This document shows, in pieces, positions 33,496-42,306 of a stretch of DNA of 64,000 nt. Under the pieces are notes generated by a model. That model worked only from the letters and a program-made list of their open reading frames with translations. It was not told where the DNA came from and did no database searches. The stretch's first letter is position 1. Every line of letters begins with the position of its first letter. The stretch comes from Tropicibacter naphthalenivorans (lineage in GTDB: Bacteria > Pseudomonadota > Alphaproteobacteria > Rhodobacterales > Rhodobacteraceae). Where the stretch lies: contig NZ_FWXX01000005.1 of assembly GCF_900176475.1 (NCBI RefSeq), positions 1 to 64,000 on the forward strand, read 5' to 3'. The position numbers were made by a program, and so were the translations under genes.

Positions 33496-36110
33496 GCCGC
33501 CATCGGGATCGCCTCGGCCATCTGCGCCATAAGCATCTGGGTTTCATGCTTTTTCAGGCACAGGCGCGCGGTGTCGCCAAAAACGGTCGGGTCGTCCGCC
33601 AGATGCGGGCAGGTTTCAAACAGGTCGGCGCGGGCGGTGGCGCTGAGGCTGCGCAGCGCTTCGGTGCCGACGAAGAAACTCTCGGTGGCCATGCCTTCTG
33701 CAAAGATCACCTGATGGCGGTCCAGCAGCAGGTGGATGTAGGTGACCAGCTGGCCTTCTTCGCGGATAATGTCGTAGCCGTTGACCATGTGGGTCGCGTG
33801 GGCAAAGACCTCTGCCTCGCCGAACATCAGCTCGGTCTGGTAGCCGTCCAGAACCATGCGGTGCTGGGGCGAGACGAGCAGGTCACGCTGACCGCCGGGC
33901 AGGGCGCCGCGACGGATGCGGATGGGGGCGCTTTTGCCGCGCGCCAGCACCGTGCGCTCGCCCTTCCAGCGCAGCGGCTGGGGGCCGTCGTCGCGGGTCA
34001 TGATGAGGTCCCCGGGGCGCAGGTCTTCGATCGGGCGATAGCCGGTGTCGGTCAGGATGCGCGTGCCGGGGGTAAAGCAGATCACCCCGTCGATGTTGCT
34101 AAAGTTCACCACGGTGCCGTCGAACAGCGTGATCGAGCCGGTCAGCTCGCCGTTGTTCTCTGTGTAGGTCAGGGTGGTCCGGTCGCCGAGGCCGTTGAGG
34201 TCAAGCGTATCGCCCGAGGTCTGCGACAGGGTGCTGCCCTCGATGGTGATGGTGCCCGGGCCTTCGGCCAGATCGACCAGGGTGATGACGTCGTCGCCGT
34301 CGCCGCCGTTGATCGTATCGCCTGCGGAGGCGTAGATCGTGTCGTTGCCCGCGCCGCCCACAAGGCTGTCCGGACCCGTGCCGCCCACCAGAATGTCGTC
34401 GCCCGCGCCGCCTTCTAGGGTGTCACTGCCGGTGCCGCCGTCGATGGAATCGTTGCCGTCCCCGCCCAGCAGAGTGTCGTTGCCGTCGTCGCCCTGGATC
34501 GTGTCGTCGCCGACGCCGCCTTCGACGTAGTCATTGCCCCAACCGGCGATGATCGAGTCGTTGCCTTCCTCGCCGTACAGGCTGTCGTCGCCGCCCATGC
34601 CGTCGATGGTGTCATCGCCCAGCCCGCCGTAGATATCGTTGGTCCAGTCGGGGCCTTGCGCGTCATAGCCAGTGAGCGAGTCGTTGTAGTCCGAGCCGAT
34701 GATGCCATCGAGCCCGCCGCCGTTGACATCGCCCGTGGCGTCGCCGCCGCTGAAGGTGCCGTTGGACAGGTTGACGGTGACGCCCGCGTCCGAGCCCGCG
34801 TAAGACGCGTAATCCATCCCGCTGTCACCGCGCAGCGTGTCCGCGCCCGCGCCGCCTTCGAGCGTGTCATCGCCGCCGTTGCCGTCGAGGATGTCGTCGC
34901 CGCTGCCGCCGTTCAGGCTGTCCGCACCGTCGCCGCCGAGCAGCGTGTCATTGCCCGCCTCGCCAAAGATCGTGTCGTCACCTGCGCCGCCCAGCAGGCT
35001 GTCGTCGCCAAAGGCGATGGGTGTCGCCTCGAACGCCACATCGGTGATCCAGATGCCTTGGGTGTTCGCTTGCAGGTTGGCGTAGATGATCTCGATGCTG
35101 GACACCGGGCCTGCGATTTGCACAAGGACAGAGCCGTCGGCATCGTTGGTGGCGTTTTCCACCTCGTTGGCGGTGATGGTGTTGCCGCTGACGGTGTCGC
35201 CGCCCGCCGGGGTCAGGGTGACGGTGACGGGGTTGCCGTCTGCGTCATAGGCGTTGACGGTGACAAGGTCGGTGTGGTTGCCCGCGCCCCAGTCGATGTC
35301 GTTGATGCGGAAGTTGACGTTGGTGACCTCATCCGCCACGTCGCTGCCCGCCGAGGCGGCAAAGCTCAGCGTCGCGGTGGAGGTGTCGCCCGCGCCCTGA
35401 CCATAAAGGAACAGGGACGAGTTGGGGTTATACCCGCCCGCGGCGTAGTTGGCGGTGGCGGTGTCCACTTCGGCGGTCGAGGCGTCGGTGCCGTCAGCCG
35501 GGTTCCCATCGTCGGTAAATCCAAAGGTGACGTCGATCGCGCCGGTGTCTTGGGTAAAGCCCCCCGCGAGGTTCGCGTTGTCTGGGCCTTGCAGGTTCCA
35601 GTTCAGGTCGCCCGCGATGGGGGCGGGGTCGTAATTGCCGTAGTCGCCATAGATCAGGTCGTTGCCGTCGCCGCCGTCGACCGTGTCGCTGCCTTCGCCT
35701 GCGGTGACCGTGTCGTCGCCGCCGCCTGCGCGGATGTTGTCCGCCCCGGTGCCGTCGACGGTGTCGTTGGTGTTGTCCACGTAGCCGGGGTTGATGACGT
35801 CCGCGCCTGCGGTGCCATCGACAAAGCCATCGGGCGGCACGGCGTAGGCAGGCGCGCTGATGACCGTGGCGCTGGTGAGCGTGTCCACCGTGCCGAAATC
35901 CGGCACGAAGTAGACGTTGCCATCGGTGCCCAGCTGGTAGCTGCCCGGCTCTTGTTCGTTGGTAAAGGTTTGGCCGGACCACGTGCCGGACCATTCCCAA
36001 GTGCCGTTGCCAAGGACTTGCTGCGTGTCGAAAAAGATAACGCCGCCAGAGATGACATCATTGGGATCGAGATTGCCGTCCCCCAATGTGACGAGATAAC
36101 CGTTGGGCAT
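33492..36110 (-). CDS. RTX protein with C-terminal Hint (Hedgehog/intein-type) domain
   Basis: An 872-residue protein. A unique N-terminal part (about 1-105) and a beta-sandwich-like module (about 175-365) surround and precede clusters of GGxGxDxLx calcium-binding repeats (about 110-165 and 370-620). From residue 678 a Hint_2 domain begins with CFTPGTRILTDTG, carrying the Cys nucleophile, and includes the block-B-like VSPQHRMVLDG. Hint domains cleave or transfer the preceding polypeptide through a thioester, so self-processing after or during export is plausible. No signal peptide is visible and no type I secretion genes are nearby, so export by a remote ABC system is assumed. Confidence 0.9.
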   Translation of the reverse strand: MPNGYLVTLGDGNLDPNDVISGGVIFFDTQQVLGNGTWEWSGTWSGQTFTNEQEPGSYQLGTDGNVYFVPDFGTVDTLTSATVISAPAYAVPPDGFVDGTAGADVINPGYVDNTNDTVDGTGADNIRAGGGDDTVTAGEGSDTVDGGDGNDLIYGDYGNYDPAPIAGDLNWNLQGPDNANLAGGFTQDTGAIDVTFGFTDDGNPADGTDASTAEVDTATANYAAGGYNPNSSLFLYGQGAGDTSTATLSFAASAGSDVADEVTNVNFRINDIDWGAGNHTDLVTVNAYDADGNPVTVTLTPAGGDTVSGNTITANEVENATNDADGSVLVQIAGPVSSIEIIYANLQANTQGIWITDVAFEATPIAFGDDSLLGGAGDDTIFGEAGNDTLLGGDGADSLNGGSGDDILDGNGGDDTLEGGAGADTLRGDSGMDYASYAGSDAGVTVNLSNGTFSGGDATGDVNGGGLDGIIGSDYNDSLTGYDAQGPDWTNDIYGGLGDDTIDGMGGDDSLYGEEGNDSIIAGWGNDYVEGGVGDDTIQGDDGNDTLLGGDGNDSIDGGTGSDTLEGGAGDDILVGGTGPDSLVGGAGNDTIYASAGDTINGGDGDDVITLVDLAEGPGTITIEGSTLSQTSGDTLDLNGLGDRTTLTYTENNGELTGSITLFDGTVVNFSNIDGVICFTPGTRILTDTGYRPIEDLRPGDLIMTRDDGPQPLRWKGERTVLARGKSAPIRIRRGALPGGQRDLLVSPQHRMVLDGYQTELMFGEAEVFAHATHMVNGYDIIREEGQLVTYIHLLLDRHQVIFAEGMATESFFVGTEALRSLSATARADLFETCPHLADDPTVFGDTARLCLKKHETQMLMAQMAEAIPMAA

Positions 36111-36439
36111 ATCTGTCTCTCCTGTCTTCCCCTTGGCCCTGCCGTTTTCGGTCTGTTGGGCGTGCTGCTCGAATGGCCGTTTGGGCCGTTTCCAATATGG
36201 CTACAGTGCGAGCGGGGCGGAGATCGGGAACAATTAAGGCAGAATTGAGGTAAATTACCCCGTTTGGAAACGGTGGCATTTGCCGCACGAAACCGGGCGT
36301 TTCAGGTATAAAGCTTTGAATATAAGGGGTTTAAGGCGCGATTTTGGGCCTTGAACGCAGCGGGGCCGCGTTTTGGCTTTGTGGATAAAGCGCAAAAGCG
36401 GCCCCGGATTGTGCACAGTTCGTCTGTTTCGCGATTCGC
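36111..36439. other. 329-bp intergenic region upstream of the RTX-Hint gene
   Basis: No gene was seen. It holds a long imperfect hairpin (listed) near the end of the iorAB-type unit, and an AT-rich segment at about 36,230-36,340 that probably contains the RTX-Hint promoter. A TTAA-N7-TTGA sequence near 36,235 resembles a degenerate CtrA site. Confidence 0.4.
36361..36407 (-). terminator. Long hairpin after the molybdenum hydroxylase genes
   Basis: CGGGGCCGCGTTTTGGCTTT pairs with AAAGCGCAAAAGCGGCCCCG apart from small bulges, with a 7-base loop. It lies 33 bp beyond the large-subunit stop on the minus strand. No U-run follows, so factor-independent termination is uncertain. Confidence 0.45.
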
Positions 36440-38662
36440 TTAAATGGCGAAGGTAAAGACCTTATTCAGCGGCAACTCGCGAACGCGTTGTCCCGTCAGG
36501 TCGAACAATGCGTTGGCCAGCGCCGGGGCGGCGGGGGGCGTGGCGACCTCGCCGATGCCGCCGATGCGCTCTTGGTTTTCGAGGATCGTCACCTGCGTGT
36601 TGGGCATTTGCGACATGCGCAAAGGCTCATAGTCGGGGAAGTTCAGCTGCTCGACCGCGCCGTTCGCAAAGGTGATCTCTTCGCCCATGGCGGCGGACAG
36701 GCCATAGACCATGGCCCCGGTCAGCTGCGCCTCGATATTGCCGGGGTCCAGCGCGACGCCGGGGTCGGCGGCGATCCACGCGTTGGTCAGGCGGATGGCC
36801 CCGTCCTGATCCTGCACCTCGATCACCATGGCGACCGGCGTGCCAAAGGCATAGGTCAGCGCAAGGCCACGGCCCACGCCTTCGGGCGTTTCGCCGGTCC
36901 AATTGCACATGTCGCGCACCGCTTCGAGACAGTAAAAGGCCGGCAGCCATTCGTCGCGGGTCAGGTCCAGCCGCATCTGCATGGGGTCGGCCCCGGCGGC
37001 GTGCGCCAGTTCGTCCATAAAGCTTTCGTGGAAGAAGCCGTTAAAGCTGGTCCCGACCGCGCGCCAGAACCCGACGGGCGGCGTGACAGAGGTGGCAAAG
37101 CCGGTCACGCAGTAGTTCGGTACGCCGTAGGGCTGGTTGAAACTGCCGTCGACGATGGCGCGGTCGGGGCCACCGGGGGCGGTGCCCATCCAGCGTTCCA
37201 AGGCCTGCGCAGACACCGCGGGAGAGGCGATTTGCGCGTCGATGGACACCGGTTTGCCGTTCTCCACCGCGCCGCTGAACCGCCCAATGGCGGCGGGGCG
37301 GTAGAAGTCGTGGGTCATGTCCTCTTCGCGCGACCAGACCACGTTGATGGGGGTGCCGGGCATGGCCTTGGCGACCTTGGTGGCGATCACGGCGTAGTCA
37401 AACTCGCCCCGGCGGCCAAAGCCCCCGCCCATGAGGGTGACGTTTACCTCGACGTCGGCCTCGTCGATGCCCGCCACGTCGGCGCAGGCGGTGCGCAGGA
37501 AGGTCGGGCCTTGGTTCCCCGTCCAGATTCGCAGTTTTGTCCCATCGAACCAAGCGGTTGTGGACATCGGCTCCATCGTGGCGTGGGCGAGGAAGGGCGC
37601 GCGGTATTCGGCGTGAACGGTGTTCTGAACCTTGTTCACATCGCCGTCGTCCCGCATCTGGCTGTCTTGTTCGCCCAGAAAGCTGTCCTCGATGGCTTTG
37701 AACATCTCGGCGGTGGTGGCGGGGTGGGTGGACTCTTCCCATTCGACGGGGATGGATTCCAGCACCTTCATGGCGGTCCATGTGTTGTTGGCGATCACCG
37801 CCAGACCGTCGCCCAGATCCACGACCTTGTCGACACCGGGGGCGCGGCGCGCCTCAAAATCGTCATAGCTGCGCATCCCGGCGCGGGTCGGCGCGCGGCG
37901 CACGGCGGCGAATTTCATCCCCGGCAGGCGGGTGTCGATGGCGAATTGCGCGGTGCCGGTGGATTTGCCGGGAATATCAAAGCGCGGCTGGGTCTGGCCA
38001 AGGATCGTCCACTCGGACCGGTCGCGCAGGTGGATTTTACCCGGCTTTTCATTCACCGCTTCGGCGGCGAGGTCGGTATAGGCGATTTCCGTGCCATCGG
38101 GGGCGATGACCATCCCGGCCTTGGTGGTCAGATCGCGCGCGGGCACGTCCAGACGTTTGGCGGCGGCGGATTTGAGCATTTCGCGGGCGGCGGCGCCGGT
38201 GTGGCGCATCCGTTCAAAACCGTCCTTCATGGCGGTGGAGCCGCCGGTGACTTGCAGGGAAAAGACCTTGCCCAGTTGGCCCATGACTTCGCCCAGCGAA
38301 TGTTCAAAGGCGGAGGCGTCATAGCCCTTGTTCGGCAGTGCCTCGGACATGAGGGCGCTGTTGAAATAGGCCTGCGCCGGGGGGCCGTGCAGGATGGTGA
38401 CCTGATCCAGCGTGACGTCCAGTTCTTCGGCAATCAGGGCGGCCCAGGTGGTCTGGGTGCCCTGGCCCATTTCAGCGCGGGGGGCGATCAGGGTGATGCC
38501 GTCACCGTTGATGACGACAAAGGCGTTCAGCGCGCCGTCCTGAGGGTTCAAGGGATTGGGCGCGGGTTTGGTGACGACATAGGTGCCAAAAGCGGCCCCG
38601 CCGACCACGGCCACGGCGCCGAAAAGGAAGGTGCGGCGGGCGATTTTACCGATGCTTGCCAT
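36440..38662 (-). CDS. Molybdenum hydroxylase large subunit (isoquinoline 1-oxidoreductase beta-like)
   Basis: A 740-residue molybdopterin-binding subunit of the xanthine dehydrogenase superfamily, IorB-like type with a duplicated aldehyde-oxidase fold. It carries an N-terminal Tat-like signal or anchor (IARRTFLFGAVAVVGGAAFG). Cofactor-region motifs include MGQGTQTTWAALIAEELD near residue 62 and GGGFGRRGEFDYAVIATKVA. The C-terminal part has RIGGIGEVATPPAAPALANAL, the conserved glutamate loop. With its 2Fe-2S partner, encoded 3 bp upstream, it would oxidise an aldehyde or N-heterocycle in the periplasm. The substrate is not deducible. Confidence 0.9.
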   Translation of the reverse strand: MASIGKIARRTFLFGAVAVVGGAAFGTYVVTKPAPNPLNPQDGALNAFVVINGDGITLIAPRAEMGQGTQTTWAALIAEELDVTLDQVTILHGPPAQAYFNSALMSEALPNKGYDASAFEHSLGEVMGQLGKVFSLQVTGGSTAMKDGFERMRHTGAAAREMLKSAAAKRLDVPARDLTTKAGMVIAPDGTEIAYTDLAAEAVNEKPGKIHLRDRSEWTILGQTQPRFDIPGKSTGTAQFAIDTRLPGMKFAAVRRAPTRAGMRSYDDFEARRAPGVDKVVDLGDGLAVIANNTWTAMKVLESIPVEWEESTHPATTAEMFKAIEDSFLGEQDSQMRDDGDVNKVQNTVHAEYRAPFLAHATMEPMSTTAWFDGTKLRIWTGNQGPTFLRTACADVAGIDEADVEVNVTLMGGGFGRRGEFDYAVIATKVAKAMPGTPINVVWSREEDMTHDFYRPAAIGRFSGAVENGKPVSIDAQIASPAVSAQALERWMGTAPGGPDRAIVDGSFNQPYGVPNYCVTGFATSVTPPVGFWRAVGTSFNGFFHESFMDELAHAAGADPMQMRLDLTRDEWLPAFYCLEAVRDMCNWTGETPEGVGRGLALTYAFGTPVAMVIEVQDQDGAIRLTNAWIAADPGVALDPGNIEAQLTGAMVYGLSAAMGEEITFANGAVEQLNFPDYEPLRMSQMPNTQVTILENQERIGGIGEVATPPAAPALANALFDLTGQRVRELPLNKVFTFAI

Positions 38663-38665
38663 GGA

Positions 38666-39121
38666 TCAGGCCCCCTTTGCGGCGGATTTGATGGCGGCGC
38701 GGATGCGCGGGTAGGTGCCGCAGCGGCACAGGTTGCCGGACATGGCGGCGTCGATCTGCGCGTCCGTGGGGTCGGGGGCCTCGGCCAGAAGGGCGGCGGC
38801 CTGCATGATCTGACCCGACTGGCAGTAGCCGCATTGCGCCACCTGGTGGTCGATCCACGCCTTTTGCAACCGGTGCAGGGCGTCCGGGGTGCCGAGACCT
38901 TCGATGGTGGTAACCTCGCCGTCCACATCCTCGATCGCCACTTGGCAGGAGCGCACCGCTTGGCCGTCGATCTGCACGGTGCAGGCCCCGCAAGAAGCGA
39001 CGCCGCAGCCGTATTTGGTGCCGGTCAGGTTCAGCGCATCGCGCAACGCCCAGAGCAGCGGCACGTCGCCGGGCAGGTCAATGTCATGGGTTTGGCCATT
39101 CACGGTGAGGGTGGTGGGCAT
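38666..39121 (-). CDS. 2Fe-2S subunit of the molybdenum hydroxylase
   Basis: A 151-residue subunit with two 2Fe-2S clusters. The plant-ferredoxin-like cluster is bound by [11 protein letters not shown] and a later cysteine (RSCQVAIED). The helical second cluster is bound by [16 protein letters not shown] and [14 protein letters not shown]. It passes electrons from the molybdenum site in the large subunit, whose gene starts 3 bp downstream. A cytochrome c acceptor subunit, often present with this type, is not found next to it. Confidence 0.94.
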   Translation of the reverse strand: MPTTLTVNGQTHDIDLPGDVPLLWALRDALNLTGTKYGCGVASCGACTVQIDGQAVRSCQVAIEDVDGEVTTIEGLGTPDALHRLQKAWIDHQVAQCGYCQSGQIMQAAALLAEAPDPTDAQIDAAMSGNLCRCGTYPRIRAAIKSAAKGA

Positions 39122-39211
39122 AGAGGACTCCGGAAGGTGACGGATCAGCGTTTCTTCCTATTGTGGCACGTTGGGCGGCGGGGGCAAGGCCGCGCCGCCC
39201 TTGGCGCGGCG

Positions 39212-40042
39212 TCAAAGCGCGGTGCGCAGGTGCCACAGGTCGGGGAAAAGCTCTGTTTCGAGCATCCGTTTGAGGTAGGGCGCGCCGCCGGTGCCGCCGG
39301 TGCCGCGTTTGAGGCCGATGACCCGTTCGACGGTGGTCAGGTGGTTAAAGCGCCAACGGCGGAAGTAGTCTTCGAGGTCGACGAGCTTTTCGGCCAGCTC
39401 GTAAAGGTCCCAGTAGCGGGCGGGGTCCTCGTAGACCTTGCGCCATGCGTCTTGGAGCTGTTGGTCCGGGGCGTGCGGTTCGGCGCGGTTTCTGGCTGGG
39501 ATTTGGACGCCTGTGGCGGCAGAGAGGCGCTGGCAGGCGACATCGTAGAGCGAGGGCTGCGTGAGTTCGTGTTCTAGTTGCTGGGCCAGGTCGGGGCGGT
39601 GCGCGTGGGGGCGGATCATCGCGGCGTTGCGGTTGCCGAGGGTGAATTCGATCATCCGGTATTGAAAGCTCTGGAAGCCCGAGGATTGCCCCAGCGCGTC
39701 GCGAAAGGCGGTGTAATCCGACGGCGTCATGGTGCGCAGCACGTCCCACGCGCCGTTGAGTTGTTCAAAAATGCGGGCGACGCGAGAGAGGCCTTTGAAC
39801 GCCTGGCGGGCGTCGGGGGATTGCAGGAGCGTGCGGGCTTTGCCGAGTTCGTGCAGGGCGAGTTTCATCCAGAGTTCCGAGGTTTGGTGCTGGATGATGA
39901 ACAGCAGCTCGTCCTCGGCGGCGCTGAGCGGGTGCTGGGCGCTGAGGATCGGGTCGAGGTGCAGGTAGTCCGTGTAGGACATGTCCTGCGCAAAGGACAT
40001 CTGCGCGCCTTCGGTTTCGGGGTTGTAGGGTTTGTGGGTCAT
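39212..40042 (-). CDS. kynA: Tryptophan 2,3-dioxygenase
   Basis: A 276-residue heme enzyme that opens tryptophan to N-formylkynurenine. Family motifs are visible: [18 protein letters not shown] near residue 21, [19 protein letters not shown] with the substrate-contacting residues, and [27 protein letters not shown] holding the heme-ligand histidine. The 14-residue N-terminal extension before MSFAQDM agrees with relatives. It is the last gene of an SDR-kynU-kynA unit. Kynurenine formamidase (kynB), needed between KynA and KynU, is not adjacent. Confidence 0.96.
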   Translation of the reverse strand: MTHKPYNPETEGAQMSFAQDMSYTDYLHLDPILSAQHPLSAAEDELLFIIQHQTSELWMKLALHELGKARTLLQSPDARQAFKGLSRVARIFEQLNGAWDVLRTMTPSDYTAFRDALGQSSGFQSFQYRMIEFTLGNRNAAMIRPHAHRPDLAQQLEHELTQPSLYDVACQRLSAATGVQIPARNRAEPHAPDQQLQDAWRKVYEDPARYWDLYELAEKLVDLEDYFRRWRFNHLTTVERVIGLKRGTGGTGGAPYLKRMLETELFPDLWHLRTAL

Positions 40043-40118
40043 GTGGGTTTGTCCAGGCGGGCCGGTTTGAACCGGGAATGTTTGTAGGGGAGCGTCACAC
40101 CGAAGATGTGCACTTTGA

Positions 40119-40180
40119 GAGGAGGGGGGCTTTGCCCCCCGCCCGGAGGGCTCCCCCCAGGATATTTTTAAAGAGAAGAA
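40119..40180 (+). repeat. Dispersed intergenic repeat, full-length copy B
   Basis: GGGGGGCTTTGCCCCCC and GCCCGGAGGGC hairpins are followed by AGGATATTTTTAAAGAGAAGAA, ending 3 bases beyond the kynU stop codon on the minus strand. The layout equals copy A at 16054-16120. Confidence 0.75.
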
Positions 40181-40183
40181 AGC

Positions 40184-41377
40184 TTAGGTGACGGCTTTGC
40201 GGGCTTGGAACTCTGGCGTGTCCCACAGGCGTTGGTCGAGGATTGTCGCCAGTGTTGTGGCGGCGTGGTCGACGTCTGCGTCGGTGGTGTAGAGCGGGGT
40301 GAAGCCAAAGCGCAGGATGTCGGGGGCGCGGAAGTCGCCGATGACGCGCTGTGCGATGAGCGCCTGCATGATCGCGTAGCCCTGCGGGTGGCGGAAGGAG
40401 ACCTGGCTGCCGCGCTGGGCGTGCTCGCGCGGGGTCGCGAGGGTGAGGTCTGGGCAGGTGCTTTCGACGGCTGCAATGAAGCGGTCGGTGAGTTCTAGGG
40501 ACCGGGCGCGCAGGGCCTCCATGTCGACGGTGTCCCAGATGTCGAGCGCCGCGTCCAGCGCCGCCATTTGCAGCACCGGCGGGGTGCCGACGCGCATCCG
40601 GGTGACGCCGGGGGCGGGGCGGTAGGCCTGGTCAAAGTCGAAAGGCGCGTCGTGACCCAGCCAGCCTGCCAGCGCCGGTTCGGCATGATCGGCATGGCGC
40701 GGGGCGACGTAGATAAAGGCGGGCGCGCCGGGGCCGGCGTTGAGGTATTTATAGGTGCAGCCCACGGCGAAGTCGGCGCCCCCTGCGGCCACATCGGGGG
40801 CAAAGGCCCCGGCGGAGTGGGCGAGGTCCCAGATCGCGAGCGCGCCGTTTGCGTGGGCCTTGGCGGTGAGGCTTGGCATGTCGTGGCGGCGGCCGGTGCG
40901 GTAGTCGACCTCTGTGATGAGTGTCACGGCGATCTCATCGGTGATGTTGGTCTCGACCTCTTCGGGGGCGACGACGCGCAGTTCGTAGTCCTGGCCGAGC
41001 AGCTGGACCAGCCCTTGGGCCATGTAGAGGTCCGAGGGGAAGTTGCCGCTGTCGGAGAGGATGACCTTGCGGGTCGGGTTCAGTTTCAGCGCGGCGGCGA
41101 GCGCCTGAAAGACCTTGATCGACAGGGTATCGCCGATGACCGTTTGGCCTGCCTCGGCCCCGATCAGGCGGCCAATGCGGTCGCCCAAGTGCCCCGGCAG
41201 GGCCATCCAGTCGCAGGCGTTCCATGCGCCGATCAGGTGGTGGCCCCATTCCTCGGTCAGCATTTTCTGCATCCGGGCGGGGGTGGCCTTGGGCAGTGGC
41301 CCAAGCGAGTTGCCGTCGAGGTAGGTCACCCCCTTTGGCAGATCAAAGAGGTCGCGGGTTTTGCTAAAGTCAGTCAT
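40184..41377 (-). CDS. kynU: Kynureninase
   Basis: A 397-residue PLP enzyme cleaving kynurenine to anthranilate and alanine. Typical features are YLDGNSLGPLP near residue 19, the cofactor segment AIWDLAHSAGAF with the PLP-contacting aspartate, and the lysine motif FAVGCTYKYLNAGPGAPAF with the Schiff-base lysine. The length and frame are normal. It lies downstream of the SDR gene and a 19-codon ORF, and 141 bp upstream of kynA with a full copy of the dispersed repeat between them. Confidence 0.96.
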   Translation of the reverse strand: MTDFSKTRDLFDLPKGVTYLDGNSLGPLPKATPARMQKMLTEEWGHHLIGAWNACDWMALPGHLGDRIGRLIGAEAGQTVIGDTLSIKVFQALAAALKLNPTRKVILSDSGNFPSDLYMAQGLVQLLGQDYELRVVAPEEVETNITDEIAVTLITEVDYRTGRRHDMPSLTAKAHANGALAIWDLAHSAGAFAPDVAAGGADFAVGCTYKYLNAGPGAPAFIYVAPRHADHAEPALAGWLGHDAPFDFDQAYRPAPGVTRMRVGTPPVLQMAALDAALDIWDTVDMEALRARSLELTDRFIAAVESTCPDLTLATPREHAQRGSQVSFRHPQGYAIMQALIAQRVIGDFRAPDILRFGFTPLYTTDADVDHAATTLATILDQRLWDTPEFQARKAVT

Positions 41378-41428
41378 TTCAGTGTCCTATGCGCGCGTGG
41401 GGTTGGGCCCCGCCGCAGAGGGACGGGG

Positions 41429-41488
41429 TTACATCAATCCAAAGCGCCCGCGCGTCGGCGGATCGGGGCGGCGGCAGGTGTAACGCAT
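41429..41488 (-). CDS. 19-residue small ORF between the SDR gene and kynU
   Basis: An ATG lies 1 base after the SDR stop codon, with GGAGGAG about 9 bases upstream, a strong ribosome site formed by the last SDR codons. The peptide MRYTCRRPDPPTRGRFGLM is basic, with one cysteine and no tryptophan. A GC-rich region that can form CCCCG/CGGGG pairs follows its stop, 52 bp before kynU. It could be a regulatory leader peptide or a translational bridge. It has no known family to my knowledge. Confidence 0.45.
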   Translation of the reverse strand: MRYTCRRPDPPTRGRFGLM

Positions 41489-41489
41489 C

Positions 41490-42239
41490 TCAGACTTCTC
41501 CTCCGGCGATCTGTAGCGCCTGACCGTTCAGACTTCCAGAGTTTTCACCGCACAGGAACAGCGCGGCCTCGGCGACTTCGGCGGGGGTGATGAGGCGGCC
41601 ATGGGGGTTGACGCCAACCATGAGATCGCGGGCGGCGTCTTTGTCCATGCCGGTGCGGGCCATGATGCTATCGACGTTGCGGCTGACGATGTCGGTGTCG
41701 ACATAGGCGGGGCAGAGCGCGTTGAAGGTGTAGGGCTTGGTGGCATAATCGGCGGCGAGCGCGCGGATAAGCCCCAACAGCGCGTGCTTTGACGCGGTGT
41801 AGGTGGGCGCGCCTTTCAGGCCCTTGACCCCGGCGATGGAGCTGACGGCGATGACCCGGCCCCAGTCGGTGGTGGTCATGGATTTGAGCGACTCGCGGAT
41901 CGTCAAAAAGGCCCCGTCGAGGTTGGTCGCCATCATGTTGCGCCAGAACGCGAGGTCGGTTTTCAGGATCGCGCGGCCTTCGGCGATGCCTGCGTTGGGC
42001 ACGCAGATCTGGATGGGGCCGCGGGCGGCGACGGCGCTGGCGATGCCTTGGGTGACGGAATCCTCAGACTGGACGTCCATCTCCAACGGGTGGATGTGGG
42101 CCGCCTCGGCCTCTTGCAGTTTCGACAGGCGGCGGCCGGTGATGGTGACGGTTGCGCCCTGTGCCGCCAGTGCCTGCGCGATGGCGAGGCCGATCCCGGT
42201 GCCGCCGCCGGTGACCAGCGCGTGTTTGCCGTTGAGCAT
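41490..42239 (-). CDS. Short-chain dehydrogenase/reductase
   Basis: A 249-residue classical SDR. The cofactor motif ALVTGGGTGIGLAIAQAL starts near residue 7. PNAGIAEG corresponds to the NAG motif, and catalytic Ser-Tyr-Lys appear as AVSSIAGVKG and YTASKHALLG. The NNG-to-CPAYVDTDIV region after the active site resembles 3-hydroxybutyrate and 3-hydroxyacyl dehydrogenases. It heads the minus-strand unit with kynU and kynA, so it may act on a tryptophan-derived or acyl intermediate, but this is only context. It is divergent from the MBL-fold gene. Confidence 0.88.
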   Translation of the reverse strand: MLNGKHALVTGGGTGIGLAIAQALAAQGATVTITGRRLSKLQEAEAAHIHPLEMDVQSEDSVTQGIASAVAARGPIQICVPNAGIAEGRAILKTDLAFWRNMMATNLDGAFLTIRESLKSMTTTDWGRVIAVSSIAGVKGLKGAPTYTASKHALLGLIRALAADYATKPYTFNALCPAYVDTDIVSRNVDSIMARTGMDKDAARDLMVGVNPHGRLITPAEVAEAALFLCGENSGSLNGQALQIAGGEV

Positions 42240-42306
42240 GGTATCCTCCCTGTTTTGGGGCAGCGTAGCGGGCGGGGCCTGTCGCGCAAGGGTTCTTGCG
42301 TATGGA

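Noticed and set aside
34656-36248. 530-codon plus-strand frame opposite the RTX-Hint gene.
   Set aside because: It arises from antisense of the repeats, giving alternating V/A/R-rich sequence.
36488-39577. 1,029-codon plus-strand frame opposite the molybdenum hydroxylase genes.
   Set aside because: It mirrors two conserved minus-strand subunits and has no recognisable domain.
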